DNA of 64,000 bases from Undibacterium paludis (GTDB taxonomy: Bacteria; Pseudomonadota; Gammaproteobacteria; Burkholderiales; Burkholderiaceae_D): the NCBI RefSeq assembly GCF_022568815.1, contig NZ_JAKZHX010000015.1, forward strand, positions 62,001-126,000, in the 5' to 3' direction. Of this stretch, positions 9,129 through 19,774 are shown piece after piece (within the stretch, counting starts at the first letter, position 1; the number at the start of each line of letters is the position of its first letter). The notes under the pieces are model-generated. The model saw nothing but the letters and a program-made list of their open reading frames with translations. It ran no database searches and had not been told where the DNA came from. The position numbers were made by a program, and so were the translations under genes.

Positions 9129-9161
9129 AATGCTAATAAAATGCTAATAAATTGCTAATTT
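9129..9161. repeat. Three tandem 11-bp AT-rich repeats
   Basis: AATGCTAATAA occurs twice without a gap (9129-9139, 9140-9150), followed by the variant ATTGCTAATTT (9151-9161). The 11-bp spacing puts each copy on the same face of the helix. They lie about 170 bp before the small gene at 9329 and could be protein-binding repeats or a curved upstream element. Confidence 0.6.
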
Positions 9162-9328
9162 AAAGGCATATTTGGAGAAATTTAATAATTTTTAATAAAA
9201 AACATTCAAATATTTCCGACTTTTGTAACCTAACGTGTCAACTAAACGGCGAACCAGAGCGTTTTTGGACTAAAGAATCTTTGCTGACAACTTTCATCAA
9301 GCAAAGGTTCCCTTAAAGGAGTCGGAAA

Positions 9329-9676
9329 ATGATTTATGAAATACTGGTTCGTCCAACGGACAAAAGCAGGAAAATCACTGCAGATCATTTGATCTGGATA
9401 GAAAGCGACATGACAACCCGTTCTTTTGAGCAATGGTTGCGTGAACGCTCCCTGCTGGATGGCACCAATCTATCCCCGGTAGCCCGCTGGAGCATCGTGC
9501 AGACCCAGCGTCCTGCACATTTCAAGCTGGCCACCCAGGCAAAAGCCCTGAAAAGCCGTATTTCTGAATTGATGACTGGCGTTTCTGAAGTCGTCGCCGT
9601 ACCTGATGCGTCCCGTGCGCTCAAGGCTTTCCGTCTGAAAAGCCGCACTCCTGCTCCACAACTGATCGCTGCCTGA
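9329..9676 (+). CDS. Small conserved-looking protein of unknown function
   Basis: A 115-residue protein that I do not recognise. The start is well supported by AAAGGAG 8 bp before the ATG. It has no signal peptide or membrane segment. The N-terminal part (MIYEILVRPTDKSRKI) could be a beta hairpin. The middle is helical and the C-terminal third is basic and alanine-rich (RALKAFRLKSRTPAPQ). It is followed by a perfect 9-bp hairpin at 9715-9740 and preceded by an unusual AT-rich leader with tandem repeats. Codon use looks like the host genes. It may bind nucleic acid, but that is only a guess from its charge. Confidence 0.6.
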   Translation: MIYEILVRPTDKSRKITADHLIWIESDMTTRSFEQWLRERSLLDGTNLSPVARWSIVQTQRPAHFKLATQAKALKSRISELMTGVSEVVAVPDASRALKAFRLKSRTPAPQLIAA

Positions 9677-9714
9677 GTTTGTCCACGGTCTTGTTGGCTG
9701 GCCTGATGTCGTTT

Positions 9715-9740
9715 CAGCCCTGTTGTTACTGACAGGGCTG
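9715..9740. repeat. Perfect 9-bp inverted repeat (hairpin)
   Basis: CAGCCCTGT and ACAGGGCTG are separated by 8 nt. It follows the gene at 9329-9676 and precedes the RAYT transposase. It lacks a T-run, so it may be a weak terminator or a REP-like hairpin linked to the transposase. Confidence 0.45.
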
Positions 9741-9855
9741 GTCGACGGGCAGGTTTTGCAAGCACTGTGTCTGAACCCGGCAAGGGCGATAGGTTTTGAC
9801 AAGCCAGGCTCTGGCAAGCACAATCCAGACTCTTTTGGATTTCGTACAGCTTGCC

Positions 9856-10554
9856 ATGGCCAGACTAGCCCGACTTGTTATCCCGCATCAGCAACATCAT
9901 GTCATCCAGCGCGGCAATGCTGGCACCATGATTTTTCATGATGCCGAGGACTACACGTCTTTTCTGGACTGGTTGAAGCAAGCCGCCAGGCTGTTTGATG
10001 TGGTTATCCATGCTTATGTATTGATGCCGGATCACCTTCATCTTTTGCTGACCCCGGGTGACGAGTCTGGTCTGGGCAAGATGATGCAGTGGCTGGGCCG
10101 TCACTATGTCCCCTATTTCAATCGCAAGTATCAGCGTACTGGAACTCTGTGGCAGGGGCGCTATCGTGCTACTGTCATAGAATCATCGACATACTTTATT
10201 CCCTGCAGTATCTATATAGAAAGCAATCCGCAGCGTGCAGGTCTGGTACAGGATCTGCTTGACTACCCATGGTGCAGCTATCGCCATCATGCCGGTTTGC
10301 ATATAGACCCCCTGATTACTGATCACAGCAGTTATTGGGCATTGGGCAACACCCCTTTCCAGCGTGAAGCCGCCTATAAGGAAAAGCTGGAGTCAGGCTT
10401 GTCTGCCCAGCAAATCAATGAAATCACGCAAGCGACGACCAAGGCCTGGATGCTGGGTACGGCCAAATTCAAGATAGAAATGAGCAAGCTGACGGCACGT
10501 CGGGTGGAGCCCGTCAAGCGTGGCCGGCCACGCAAGGCAGACACTGCAGATTGA
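9856..10554 (+). CDS. REP-associated tyrosine transposase (RAYT, IS200-like Y1 fold)
   Basis: A 232-residue single-domain HUH endonuclease. The metal-binding pair is in MPDHLHLLL (His60, His62). The catalytic tyrosine is Tyr113 or Tyr120 in STYFIPCSIYIESNPQRAG, the family's signature region. WQGRYRATV also fits. The basic tail KRGRPRKA resembles an AT-hook. RAYTs are domesticated relatives of IS200/IS605 transposases that act on REP hairpins in single-stranded DNA. I chose the ATG at 9856 because the family starts with a short MARLARLVIP-type leader; an upstream in-frame start would add 20 residues with no match. Hairpins flank the gene at 9715-9740 and 10564-10584. The frame is intact. Confidence 0.88.
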   Translation: MARLARLVIPHQQHHVIQRGNAGTMIFHDAEDYTSFLDWLKQAARLFDVVIHAYVLMPDHLHLLLTPGDESGLGKMMQWLGRHYVPYFNRKYQRTGTLWQGRYRATVIESSTYFIPCSIYIESNPQRAGLVQDLLDYPWCSYRHHAGLHIDPLITDHSSYWALGNTPFQREAAYKEKLESGLSAQQINEITQATTKAWMLGTAKFKIEMSKLTARRVEPVKRGRPRKADTAD

Positions 10555-11002
10555 GTTTCTGAGATTGTGGCACCGAGCCACAGTCAAGAGCATCCTGGAA
10601 ACTTCCAAGATCAATTGAAAAATAGTCTAAATCGAAGAATGCGCTCTTCTTCACTATGTCCCTAATTAAATAATTCAAATATGCTCTTTATTTTAATTTG
10701 ACACTGACCCTAAATAAAACAGTTGAATAATCTTTTGCACTGCACTATTCTCTATCCCAGTCCCAACAGGATTTACGCAAAACTGTCGTTGTCAGGCAAA
10801 TCCAGGCCGACACATTTGTCCAGCATTCACCATGTTTCATTACCCGGAGGCATGGTCAGGTCGATTTGAAAGATGTTTTTGAGTCGATGTCATCAATCTG
10901 CCATCAGCAGTCTGCAAGATAGCCAAGGTAGCCCATCTGTATGCCTGTGGCCGACAGCTGTTTCACGTAAGTCCTGATATTGAATTGTCCTCCGGAGGTA
11001 AT
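10555..11002. other. Intergenic region before gltB
   Basis: This 448-bp stretch holds the RAYT-linked hairpin, an AT-rich part with TTTGACACTGACCC (10697-10710), and a possible gltB promoter (TTGAAT 10723-10728, 17 bp, TATTCT 10746-10751). The last 250 bp form a long leader without a credible open frame. I see no recognisable riboswitch or terminator. Confidence 0.35.
10564..10584. repeat. Hairpin behind the RAYT gene
   Basis: ATTGTGGC and GCCACAGT pair over 8 bp with one G-U pair around the loop ACCGA. It has no T-run. It is a candidate REP-like hairpin or transcript end for the transposase gene. Confidence 0.4.
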
Positions 11003-14000
11003 ATGCACGCTCAAGGTTTGTACGACCCGTCCAATGAACATGATGCCTGTGGTGTCGGTTTTGTTGCCCACATCAAGGGCAAGAAAACCCATGCCATCGT
11101 TGACCAGGGTTTGCTGATCCTGAAAAATCTTGACCACAGGGGCGCGGTTGGTGCCGATGCCCTGATGGGTGATGGCGCCGGTATCCTGATCCAGATACCT
11201 GACCAGTATTATCGTGAAGAGATGGCCAAACAGGGCATCAACCTGCCGCCACCCGGTGAATATGGCGTAGGCATGATCTTTCTGCCCAAGGAACATGCAT
11301 CCCGTCTGGCTTGCGAACAAGAGATAGAACGTGCCGTGCGTGCAGAAGGCCAGGTCGTACTGGGCTGGCGTGATGTGCCAGTAGACCGCGACATGCCGAT
11401 GTCGCCTACCGTGCGTGAAAAAGAGCCGGTCATACGCCAGATCTTCATCGGTCGCGGCCCTGATATCATGGTCACTGATGCGCTGGAGCGCAAACTGTAT
11501 GTAATCCGCAAATCGGCTGTGCATGCGATTGAAGCCCTGCATCTCCTTCATGGCAAGGAATACTTCGTACCGTCGATGTCAGCCCGTACCATCGTCTATA
11601 AAGGCTTGCTGCTGGCTGACCAGGTCGGTGTCTACTATAAAGACCTGCAGGACGAACGTTGCGTGTCTGCGCTGGCCCTCGTGCATCAGCGTTTCTCGAC
11701 CAATACCTTCCCTGAATGGCCGCTGGCCCACCCTTACCGCATGATTGCGCATAACGGTGAAATCAATACCGTCAAAGGCAACTTCAACTGGATGCGCGCC
11801 CGTGAAGGCGTCATGAAATCTGCCGTACTCGGTGATGATCTGCAAAAACTGTATCCGCTGATTTTTGAAGGTCAGTCCGATACGGCAAGTTTTGACAATG
11901 CGCTGGAATTGCTGGTCATGGCTGGCTACCCGATTGCCCAGGCCATGATGATGATGATCCCCGAAGCCTGGGAAAACCACACCATGATGGACGACAACCG
12001 TCGCGCCTTCTATGAATACCATGCTGCGATGATGGAACCATGGGACGGCCCGGCCGCCATGGCCTTTACCGATGGCCGCCAGATCGGCGGCACGCTCGAT
12101 CGCAATGGCTTGCGTCCTGCACGTTACATCGTCACGGATGATGACCTGGTCGTCATGGCATCTGAATCCGGCGTTTTGCCTATTCCAGAATCGAAGATCA
12201 TCAAGAAATGGCGTCTGCAACCAGGCAAGATGTTCCTGATTGACCTGGAAGCCGGTCGCATCATAGATGACAAGGAAATCAAGGACACTTACGCCAACGC
12301 CAAACCTTACAAGCAATGGATACAATCGGTACGTATCAAGCTCAATGAATTGAAGGCAGCAGAAGACAAGACAGAATACGCCGCGACCTTGCTGGACAGA
12401 CAGCAGGCGTTTGGCTATACCCAGGAAGACCTGAAATTCCTGATGGCGCCTATGGCCGTCGGTGGAGAAGAAGCAATCGGCTCCATGGGCAATGATTCTT
12501 CGCTGGCCGTCATGTCGAACAAGTTGAAGCCGCTATACAACTACTTCAAGCAATTGTTTGCGCAGGTCACCAATCCACCTATCGACCCTATACGCGAAGC
12601 GATGGTGATGTCGCTGGTGTCCTTCATCGGTCCAAAACCGAATTTGCTGGATACCAATAACATCAACCCGCCCATGCGCCTGGAAGTAGCACAACCAATA
12701 CTGGATTTTGCTGATATCGCCAAGCTGCGCAATATCAGCGCCAATACCGGCGGCAAATTCAAGTCGTATGAACTGGACATCTGCTATCCCATCGCCTGGG
12801 GCAAGGATGGTATCGAGGCGCGCCTGGCTTCCATCTGTGCTGAAGTTGTCGACGCGGTCAAATCCGGTCATAACATAATGATTATCACGGACCGCAAGAT
12901 GGATGCCAACTATGTGGCTATCCCGGCATTGCTGGCAACATCGACTGTGCATCAGCACCTGGTCAGCAAGGGTTTGCGCACAACCACAGGCCTGGTCGTC
13001 GAGACTGGCTCTGCCCGTGAAACCCATCACTTTGCCCTGCTGGCAGGTTATGGTGCGGAAGCAGTTCACCCCTACCTGGCGATGCAGACCCTGGCCGATA
13101 TGGCCAAGGATTTGTCCGGTGAGTTGTCGGCAGAAAAAGCGATCTACAACTACACCAAGGCGATAGGCAAGGGCTTGATGAAGGTCATGTCCAAGATGGG
13201 TATCTCTACCTATATGTCGTATTGCGGCGCGCAGATTTTTGAAGCAGTTGGCCTCAATAAATCCCTGGTTGACAAATACTTCAGGGGCACGGCATCGAAT
13301 GTAGAAGGCATAGGCGTGTTTGAAGTTGCTGAAGAAGCTTTGCGCCTGCACAAGGCAGCCTTTGGCAGCGACCCGGTACTGGCCAATGCACTCGATGCTG
13401 GTGGTGAATATGCTTATCGCGTCCGTGGTGAAGACCATATGTGGACACCGGATGCGATTGCCAAGCTCCAGCATTCGACCCGTGCCAACAACTACAATTC
13501 TTACAAAGAATATGCGCAGATCATCAATGACCAGAGCAAGCGTCATATGACTTTGCGTGGCCTGTTTGAATTCAAGATAGATCCGAGCAAAGCCATTTCC
13601 CTGGACCAGGTAGAACCTGCCAAGGAAATCGTCAAACGTTTTGCGACAGGTGCGATGTCTCTGGGCTCCATCAGTACGGAAGCACATGCGACACTGGCGA
13701 TCGCCATGAACCGCATAGGCGGCAAATCAAATACCGGTGAAGGCGGTGAAGATCCTGCGCGCTATCAGCAAGAACTGAAAGGCATCCCTATCAGGCAGGG
13801 TGAAACCCTGGCTTCTGTTGTAGGTAAAGACCAGATAGAGGTTGATATTCCCTTGCAGGATGGTGATTCGTTGCGGTCACGCATCAAACAGGTGGCATCT
13901 GGCCGCTTTGGTGTGACGGCAGAATACCTGACGTCGGCAGACCAGATACAGATCAAGATGGCGCAAGGCGCCAAGCCGGGCGAGGGTGGTCAATTGCCTG

Positions 14001-15691
14001 GTCATAAGGTATCCGAGTACATCGCCAAACTGCGTTTTTCTGTACCAGGTGTGGGCCTGATTTCTCCGCCACCGCATCATGACATTTATTCGATCGAAGA
14101 TCTGGCGCAACTGATCCATGACCTCAAAAACGTCAATCCAAAAGCGTCGATTTCGGTCAAGCTGGTGTCTGAAGTCGGTGTTGGCACCGTGGCTGCCGGT
14201 GTATCCAAAGCCAAGGCCGATCACGTGGTCATCGCTGGTCATGACGGCGGCACCGGTGCTTCACCTTTGTCTTCGATTAAACATGCCGGTACGCCGTGGG
14301 AACTGGGCTTGTCTGAAACCCAGCAGACCCTGGTCCTGAATGGCTTGCGTGGCCGTGTGCGTGTACAGGCTGACGGCCAGATGAAGACAGGTCGCGACGT
14401 GGCGATAGCCGCCATGCTCGGTGCAGATGAAATTGGTTTTGCCACCGCGCCACTGGTGGTTGAAGGCTGCATCATGATGCGCAAATGTCATCTGAATACC
14501 TGCCCGGTCGGTGTGGCGACACAAGACCCGGTTTTGCGCGCCAAGTTCTCTGGCAAGCCTGAATACGTCGTCAACTATTTCTTCTTCGTTGCAGAAGAGG
14601 TGCGTCAGATCATGGCACAACTGGGCATACGGACTTATGATGAATTGATCGGTCGTGTAGACCTGCTCGACAAGTCCAAAGCCGTTGCGCACTGGAAAGC
14701 CAAGGGCCTGGATTTCAGCCGCATCTTCTATCAGCCAGAACTGGCTGAAGGTGCGGCGATACGCCATGTTGACGGCCAGGACCATGGCCTGGAAAAAGCG
14801 CTCGACAACAAACTGATCGCCCAGGCAAAAATCGCTCTCGATACGGGTGAAAAAGTATCCTTCATTTCGCCGATCAAGAACCTGAACCGCACTGTCGGCA
14901 CCATGTTGTCCGGCGAGGTCGCCAAGAAATACGGTCATGAAGGTTTGCCGGATGACACCATCCATATCCAGTTGCAGGGTACGGCTGGCCAGTCTGCCGG
15001 CGCTTTCCTCGCACATGGTGTGACCCTGGACCTGGTGGGCGAGGGTAATGACTATGTGGGCAAGGGCTTGTCTGGTGGCCGCATCATCATTCGCCCAAAT
15101 ACAGAATTCCGTGGCTGGGCAATCGACAACATTATCTGTGGTAACACCGTTCTGTACGGTGCTATCTCCGGTGAAGCCTTCATCAACGGCGTTGCTGGCG
15201 AACGTTTTGCCGTGCGTAATTCCGGTGCTGTTACTGTTGTTGAAGGCACCGGTGACCATGGCTGCGAATACATGACTGGCGGCACCGTCATCGTTCTGGG
15301 CAACACGGGTCGTAACTTTGCCGCTGGCATGTCGGGTGGTATCGCTTATGTGTACGATCCGGAAGGCGAATTCGAGGCCAAATGCAATATGTCCATGGTG
15401 ACTCTGGAGCCGGTATTGGCCGGTGATGTACAACTGGCGACCATGGATAAATCGATCTGGCACAGCCGCACCCGTGGTGGTGAAGGTGAAACGGATGAAG
15501 CCATCCTGCGCAACCTGATAGAGCGTCATTTCAAACACACGGGCAGCACCCGTGCCCGTAATTTGCTCGACGACTGGGCACGCAGCCGTGCCAAGTTCGT
15601 CAAGGTATTCCCGACAGAATACAAGCGTGCACTTGGTGAAATGTATGCGGCAAAACAGGCCGTCGCCAAAAAAGAAAAAGTCGCAGCATAG
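11003..15691 (+). CDS. gltB: Glutamate synthase (NADPH) large subunit
   Basis: A 1562-residue enzyme of normal length. It transfers the amide of glutamine to 2-oxoglutarate to give two glutamates, in complex with GltD, in the cytoplasm. Residue 16 is the catalytic Cys of the glutaminase domain (EHDACGVGF), which becomes N-terminal after removal of a short propeptide. The central and FMN-binding domains follow ([37 protein letters not shown]). The 3Fe-4S cysteines are in [15 protein letters not shown], near residue 1155. The C-terminal beta-helix carries the G-rich repeats. The start at 11003 has GGAGG 3-8 bp upstream. gltD follows 95 bp later, after an intercistronic hairpin. Confidence 0.97.
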   Translation: MHAQGLYDPSNEHDACGVGFVAHIKGKKTHAIVDQGLLILKNLDHRGAVGADALMGDGAGILIQIPDQYYREEMAKQGINLPPPGEYGVGMIFLPKEHASRLACEQEIERAVRAEGQVVLGWRDVPVDRDMPMSPTVREKEPVIRQIFIGRGPDIMVTDALERKLYVIRKSAVHAIEALHLLHGKEYFVPSMSARTIVYKGLLLADQVGVYYKDLQDERCVSALALVHQRFSTNTFPEWPLAHPYRMIAHNGEINTVKGNFNWMRAREGVMKSAVLGDDLQKLYPLIFEGQSDTASFDNALELLVMAGYPIAQAMMMMIPEAWENHTMMDDNRRAFYEYHAAMMEPWDGPAAMAFTDGRQIGGTLDRNGLRPARYIVTDDDLVVMASESGVLPIPESKIIKKWRLQPGKMFLIDLEAGRIIDDKEIKDTYANAKPYKQWIQSVRIKLNELKAAEDKTEYAATLLDRQQAFGYTQEDLKFLMAPMAVGGEEAIGSMGNDSSLAVMSNKLKPLYNYFKQLFAQVTNPPIDPIREAMVMSLVSFIGPKPNLLDTNNINPPMRLEVAQPILDFADIAKLRNISANTGGKFKSYELDICYPIAWGKDGIEARLASICAEVVDAVKSGHNIMIITDRKMDANYVAIPALLATSTVHQHLVSKGLRTTTGLVVETGSARETHHFALLAGYGAEAVHPYLAMQTLADMAKDLSGELSAEKAIYNYTKAIGKGLMKVMSKMGISTYMSYCGAQIFEAVGLNKSLVDKYFRGTASNVEGIGVFEVAEEALRLHKAAFGSDPVLANALDAGGEYAYRVRGEDHMWTPDAIAKLQHSTRANNYNSYKEYAQIINDQSKRHMTLRGLFEFKIDPSKAISLDQVEPAKEIVKRFATGAMSLGSISTEAHATLAIAMNRIGGKSNTGEGGEDPARYQQELKGIPIRQGETLASVVGKDQIEVDIPLQDGDSLRSRIKQVASGRFGVTAEYLTSADQIQIKMAQGAKPGEGGQLPGHKVSEYIAKLRFSVPGVGLISPPPHHDIYSIEDLAQLIHDLKNVNPKASISVKLVSEVGVGTVAAGVSKAKADHVVIAGHDGGTGASPLSSIKHAGTPWELGLSETQQTLVLNGLRGRVRVQADGQMKTGRDVAIAAMLGADEIGFATAPLVVEGCIMMRKCHLNTCPVGVATQDPVLRAKFSGKPEYVVNYFFFVAEEVRQIMAQLGIRTYDELIGRVDLLDKSKAVAHWKAKGLDFSRIFYQPELAEGAAIRHVDGQDHGLEKALDNKLIAQAKIALDTGEKVSFISPIKNLNRTVGTMLSGEVAKKYGHEGLPDDTIHIQLQGTAGQSAGAFLAHGVTLDLVGEGNDYVGKGLSGGRIIIRPNTEFRGWAIDNIICGNTVLYGAISGEAFINGVAGERFAVRNSGAVTVVEGTGDHGCEYMTGGTVIVLGNTGRNFAAGMSGGIAYVYDPEGEFEAKCNMSMVTLEPVLAGDVQLATMDKSIWHSRTRGGEGETDEAILRNLIERHFKHTGSTRARNLLDDWARSRAKFVKVFPTEYKRALGEMYAAKQAVAKKEKVAA

Positions 15692-15700
15692 TCGATGCCT

Positions 15701-15727
15701 GCCATGCCGCTGTTGTAGCGGCGTGGC
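15701..15727 (+). other. Intercistronic hairpin between gltB and gltD
   Basis: GCCATGCCGCT and AGCGGCGTGGC pair over 11 bp with one G-U pair and a 5-nt loop. No T-run follows. It may stabilise the gltB transcript or set the GltB:GltD ratio. Confidence 0.5.
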
Positions 15728-15786
15728 TCTCCTGTGCCACATCAGAATGACAGGGCAGATGCCCGCAACAAAATTGAGGTTAGAAA

Positions 15787-17250
15787 ATGGGTAAAATTAC
15801 CGGCTTCATGGAATACCAGCGCCTGCAGGAAGCAAGCGAAGCACCACAGTCACGCAAGAAACATTACAAGGAATTCCTGGTTCATCTCGATGATGGCCAG
15901 GCCAAGGTCCAGGCCGCACGCTGCATGGATTGCGGCATCCCCTTTTGCAATAACGGCTGCCCGGTCAATAACATCATCCCTGACTGGAATGATCTGGTCT
16001 ATAACGGCAATGTCAAACTGGCGCTTGATACCCTGCATTCGACCAATAATTTCCCGGAGTTCACAGGCCGCATTTGTCCTGCACCCTGTGAATCTGCCTG
16101 CACCCTGGGTATCAATAGCGATGCCGTTGGTATCAAATCGATAGAACATTTCATCATAGACAAAGGCTGGGAAAATGGCTGGGTTGTGCCCCAAGTACCT
16201 TCCATCAAGACTGGCAAAAAGATCGCTGTTGTTGGTTCCGGCCCTGCAGGTATGGCAGCAGCGCAACAATTGGCGCGTGTCGGCCATGATGTGACTGTGC
16301 TTGAAAAGAATGACCGTGTCGGCGGTTTGCTGCGCTATGGCATTCCTGATTTCAAGATGGAAAAATCACATATAGACCGCCGCGTCGATCAGATGGTTGC
16401 TGAAGGCGTGACCTTCCGCACTGGCGTATTCGTCGGCAAGGATTTCCCGGCCAATGTGACCAACTGGGCCAAGGAAACCATCTCGCCGGAACAATTACAA
16501 AAAGACTTTGACGCCGTCATCATTGCCGGTGGTGCAGAGACTCCGCGCGACCTGCCCGTACCTGGCCGTGAATTGAAGGGCGTGCATTTCGCCATGGACT
16601 TTTTGCCTTTGCAAAACAAGGTCAATGCCGGTGATAAGGTCAAGGACCAGATCATGGCCAGTGGCAAGCACGTCGTCGTCATCGGTGGTGGTGATACCGG
16701 TTCTGATTGCGTGGGTACGTCCAATCGCCATGGCGCCAAGTCAGTCACGCAGTTTGAGTTGATGCCCATGCCGCCTGAGCAAGAAAACAAGCCCCTGGTC
16801 TGGCCTTACTGGCCAACCAAGCTGCGCACCTCTTCTTCCCACGAAGAAGGTTGCGAGCGTGACTGGGCCGTGGCGACCAAACGCCTGGAAGGCAAGGGTG
16901 GCAAGGTAGAGAAGCTGATCGCCTGCCGCGTCGAGTGGAAAGACGGCAAGATGCAGGAGGTGCCAGATTCCGAATTTGAAATGAAAGCCGATCTGGTCTT
17001 GCTGGCCATGGGTTTTGTCTCGCCGGTACAACAGGTGCTCGATGCTTTCGGTGTCGATAAAGATGCACGCGGCAATGCCAGGGCAAGCACAGATGGTGTC
17101 GGTTGCTACAAGACCAATGTGGACAAGGTCTACGCAGCGGGTGATATGCGCCGCGGCCAGTCACTGGTGGTGTGGGCAATACGTGAAGGGCGCCAGTGCG
17201 CGCGTGAAGTGGACGCCTTTCTCATGGGTGATTCTGTATTGCCACGCTGA
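15787..17250 (+). CDS. gltD: Glutamate synthase (NADPH) small subunit
   Basis: A 487-residue flavoprotein that takes electrons from NADPH and passes them through 4Fe-4S clusters to GltB. The N-terminal cysteine clusters are [14 protein letters not shown] and CPAPCESAC. The FAD-binding motif [14 protein letters not shown] lies near residue 150 and the NAD(P)H-binding motif [11 protein letters not shown] near 297. The C-terminal [17 protein letters not shown] segment completes the FAD site. Length is typical. GAGG lies 8 bp before the ATG. It forms an operon with gltB. Confidence 0.97.
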   Translation: MGKITGFMEYQRLQEASEAPQSRKKHYKEFLVHLDDGQAKVQAARCMDCGIPFCNNGCPVNNIIPDWNDLVYNGNVKLALDTLHSTNNFPEFTGRICPAPCESACTLGINSDAVGIKSIEHFIIDKGWENGWVVPQVPSIKTGKKIAVVGSGPAGMAAAQQLARVGHDVTVLEKNDRVGGLLRYGIPDFKMEKSHIDRRVDQMVAEGVTFRTGVFVGKDFPANVTNWAKETISPEQLQKDFDAVIIAGGAETPRDLPVPGRELKGVHFAMDFLPLQNKVNAGDKVKDQIMASGKHVVVIGGGDTGSDCVGTSNRHGAKSVTQFELMPMPPEQENKPLVWPYWPTKLRTSSSHEEGCERDWAVATKRLEGKGGKVEKLIACRVEWKDGKMQEVPDSEFEMKADLVLLAMGFVSPVQQVLDAFGVDKDARGNARASTDGVGCYKTNVDKVYAAGDMRRGQSLVVWAIREGRQCAREVDAFLMGDSVLPR

Positions 17251-17579
17251 GACCCTGACGTCATTGCCTGAATCGTCGCTTGTGAAGGCTGGTTTTCTTG
17301 AATTGCATGACAGTATTCGTGAAAATCAGCCCTCGAATGTGATGTTTAAGGTAATGTTTCTCAAATAACTGACTCATTATTCATTAATAAAATTATTTTT
17401 CACCCTTGCATTTTGTATTTAATTTTGAATTAATCGCATTTACTGATTTTTTTGTTAAAAAGATAGGTAAATTCAGAATTTTCATCATTTAATTATTATT
17501 TCTTTAATAGTTGTCTGTACAACCCTTTTTGCCGTTCTGCATTACAATCTAGTTTTTACAAAACTATCTCTCCTCTGTT
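17251..17579. other. Intergenic region between gltD and mlaF
   Basis: This 329-bp region becomes very AT-rich after 17340. GGCTGGTTTTC (17287-17297) and GAAAATCAGCC (17321-17331) can pair with one mismatch over a 23-nt loop, which may end the gltBD transcript. A TACAAT hexamer (17543-17548) could be the mla -10 element, but I see no matching -35. No open frame is supported. Confidence 0.35.
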
Positions 17580-18383
17580 GTGCCTAATCTAGTAGAAATT
17601 CGCGATGTCCAGTTCGGGTACGGTGACAGGATTATTTTGTCCGAGCTCCGTATGGATTTCCCGCGTGGCAAGCTGATTGCCGTCATGGGTGGTTCTGGTT
17701 CGGGCAAGACGACGATCCTGCGCCTGATCGGCGGGCAAATACGTGCCCAGCGCGGCAGCGTCAAGGTGGAAACCCAGGAAATTGGTGAGCTTGATACTCA
17801 GGGTCTGTATGCGATAAGGCGCAAAATGGGCATGTTGTTTCAGCATGGCGCTTTGTTCACTGACCTTAGCGTGTTTGATAATGTCGCCTTTCCCATGCGT
17901 GAGCATACAAACCTGAGCGAATCCATGATACGCGATCTGGTCCTGCTCAAACTGCAGGCAGTGGGTTTGCGTAATGCCGCCAGCCTGATGCCTTCCGAGA
18001 TTTCAGGCGGCATGGCAAGACGCGTGGCGCTAGCCCGTGCCGTGGCGCTGGACCCGCAGCTGATCATGTATGACGAGCCATTCGCCGGACTTGACCCTAT
18101 TTCCATGGGCGTTGCGGCCAACCTGATACGGAACTTGAACGACGCTTTGGGGTCTACCTCCATTCTGGTGTCGCATGACGTCAATGAAACCTTTGCGATT
18201 GCGGATTACGTGTACTTCTTGTCCAAAGGGAAAATCGTTGCGCAGGGCACGCCGGAAGAAATGCGGATATCCAGCGATCCCTATGTGAAGCAGTTTGTCC
18301 ATGCCGAAGCCGACGGTCCGGTGCCTTTCCATTATCCGGGCACCTCTTTGCAGGAAGATCTGGGATTGGAGACGCGCGCATGA
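17580..18383 (+). CDS. mlaF: Phospholipid transport ABC ATPase MlaF
   Basis: A 267-residue ABC ATPase that powers phospholipid traffic between the inner and outer membranes. It carries Walker A (GGSGSGKTT, near residue 38), the signature SGGMARR, Walker B (LIMYDEPFAGLDP) and the switch His in VSHDVNE. The start is a GTG at 17580; the next in-frame ATG would cut off the first strand. It overlaps mlaE by ATGA, and the mla genes then run to mlaB. This is the first gene of the Mla cluster. Confidence 0.93.
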   Translation: MPNLVEIRDVQFGYGDRIILSELRMDFPRGKLIAVMGGSGSGKTTILRLIGGQIRAQRGSVKVETQEIGELDTQGLYAIRRKMGMLFQHGALFTDLSVFDNVAFPMREHTNLSESMIRDLVLLKLQAVGLRNAASLMPSEISGGMARRVALARAVALDPQLIMYDEPFAGLDPISMGVAANLIRNLNDALGSTSILVSHDVNETFAIADYVYFLSKGKIVAQGTPEEMRISSDPYVKQFVHAEADGPVPFHYPGTSLQEDLGLETRA

Positions 18384-19150
18384 TAGTGGAAAAAGTCGGT
18401 GGTTTTGTCCGCTCGAACATGGCTGATCTTGGCTATGCCGCGCGCAGTTTTTTTGCCATCCTGACCAATTGCCTGGGTTTGTGGCGCAGGCCGCGTCTGG
18501 TGACGGACCAGATTCATTTCATCGGCAATTACTCAATGGTGATTATTGCCGTTTCAGGACTGTTCGTCGGTTTTGTGCTGGCATACCAGGGGTACTACAC
18601 CCTGAACCGTTATGGCTCTGAAGAGGCGCTGGGTTTGCTGGTGGCCTTGTCACTGGTGCGTGAACTCGGTCCAGTCGTGACAGCATTGTTGTTTGCCGGT
18701 CGCGCAGGGACTTCATTGACTGCCGAGATAGGTCTGATGAAAGCAGGCGAGCAATTGTCAGCGATGGAAATGATGGCGGTAAATCCTGTACAAAGGGTAT
18801 TGGCGCCGCGTTTTCTGGCAGGCATTGTCGCCATGCCGATACTGACTTCCATCTTCAATGCCATGGGTATCATTGGTGGTTATGTCGTCGGCGTGAAACT
18901 GATCGGTGTGGACAATGGCGCTTTTTGGTCCCAGATGCAGGCGGGAGTGGAAGTATTTCAGGATATAGGCAATGGTGTAGTTAAAAGCATCGTTTTCGGT
19001 TTTGCAGTAAGCTTTGTTGCATTATTTCAGGGTTATGAGGCGCAACCCACCCCCGAGGGTGTGGCGCGTGCAACCACCAGAACGGTTGTCATTTCATCTT
19101 TGTTAGTACTGTGGCTCGATTTCTTGCTGACTGCGTGGATGTTCCAGTAA
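18380..19150 (+). CDS. mlaE: Phospholipid transport permease MlaE
   Basis: A 256-residue integral inner-membrane protein with the MlaE/YrbE permease features: a hydrophobic FVGFVLAYQGYYTLNRYG segment, LVRELGPVVTALLFAGRAGTSLTAEIG (the conserved cytoplasmic coupling helix) and several further membrane spans ending in a C-terminal helix. It pairs with MlaF as the membrane part of the transporter. Its start overlaps the mlaF stop by 4 bp. Length and motifs are normal. Confidence 0.94.
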   Translation: MIVEKVGGFVRSNMADLGYAARSFFAILTNCLGLWRRPRLVTDQIHFIGNYSMVIIAVSGLFVGFVLAYQGYYTLNRYGSEEALGLLVALSLVRELGPVVTALLFAGRAGTSLTAEIGLMKAGEQLSAMEMMAVNPVQRVLAPRFLAGIVAMPILTSIFNAMGIIGGYVVGVKLIGVDNGAFWSQMQAGVEVFQDIGNGVVKSIVFGFAVSFVALFQGYEAQPTPEGVARATTRTVVISSLLVLWLDFLLTAWMFQ

Positions 19151-19297
19151 TAATGCAGGTAGGGAAATCGTCAAGCCGGTGCAGCTAAGACCAGCCAAGC
19201 AATGACCAGGTTACTTGACAGAAGCTGCTTCATTCATTGATGTGCGCTAGCTAACAGAGTGCCGAACAAAATTGTAGAAAAATGTAGGAAAAGAAAA

Positions 19298-19774
19298 ATG
19301 CAAAAAAAATCATTGGACTTCTGGGTGGGACTGTTCGTCTTGCTGGGAGCTGCCGCACTGTTGTTTCTGGCACTTAAGGCCGGCAATTTAAGTTCATTGT
19401 CATTTGAGCAGACCTATACTGTTACTGCGCGCTTTGACAATATCGGCGGCTTGAAGCCACGTGCGGCAGTCAAGAGTGCTGGCGTGGTGGTAGGGCGTAT
19501 CAGTGAAATCAAGTTTGACGACAAGACTTTCCAGGCAACGGTCGTCATGGAATTGGAAAAACGTTATAAATTCCCGAAAAATTCATCCATCAAGATACTG
19601 ACAGCAGGTTTGCTTGGGGAGCAATACATAGGTTTGTCGGCAGGTAGCGACGAAGCGACGCTGGTTGCGGGTGACAGAATTAAATTTACACAAGATGCCA
19701 TCGTACTTGAAAGCCTGATCAGTCAGTTCCTGTTCAGTAAGGCGGCAGATGGCAATACGGAAGAAAAAAAATGA
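19298..19774 (+). CDS. mlaD: Phospholipid-binding MCE protein MlaD
   Basis: A 158-residue protein with one N-terminal membrane helix (FWVGLFVLLGAAALLFLALKAG) and a single MCE domain at about residues 38-115 (YTVTARFDNIGGLKPRAAVKSAGVVVGRI, LLGEQYIGL). It forms a periplasmic hexamer on MlaE that holds phospholipid. I chose the ATG at 19298, which has AGGAAAAG before it; an in-frame GTG at 19259 has no ribosome site and would add 13 residues. A 147-bp gap separates it from mlaE, longer than usual for this operon. The mlaA start overlaps its stop. Confidence 0.92.
   Translation: MQKKSLDFWVGLFVLLGAAALLFLALKAGNLSSLSFEQTYTVTARFDNIGGLKPRAAVKSAGVVVGRISEIKFDDKTFQATVVMELEKRYKFPKNSSIKILTAGLLGEQYIGLSAGSDEATLVAGDRIKFTQDAIVLESLISQFLFSKAADGNTEEKK

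Noticed and set aside
10697..10710. TTGACA at 10698 as the gltB promoter
   Set aside because: There is no suitable -10 at 16-18 bp; TTGAAT-17-TATTCT just downstream is better but still weak.
12533..13687. 384-codon minus-strand open frame opposite the gltB centre
   Set aside because: It is a composition shadow of gltB.
14261..15742. Long open frame (493 codons) on the minus strand opposite gltB
   Set aside because: It lies wholly opposite a certain gltB sequence, has no family match, and mirrors the codon bias of the sense gene.
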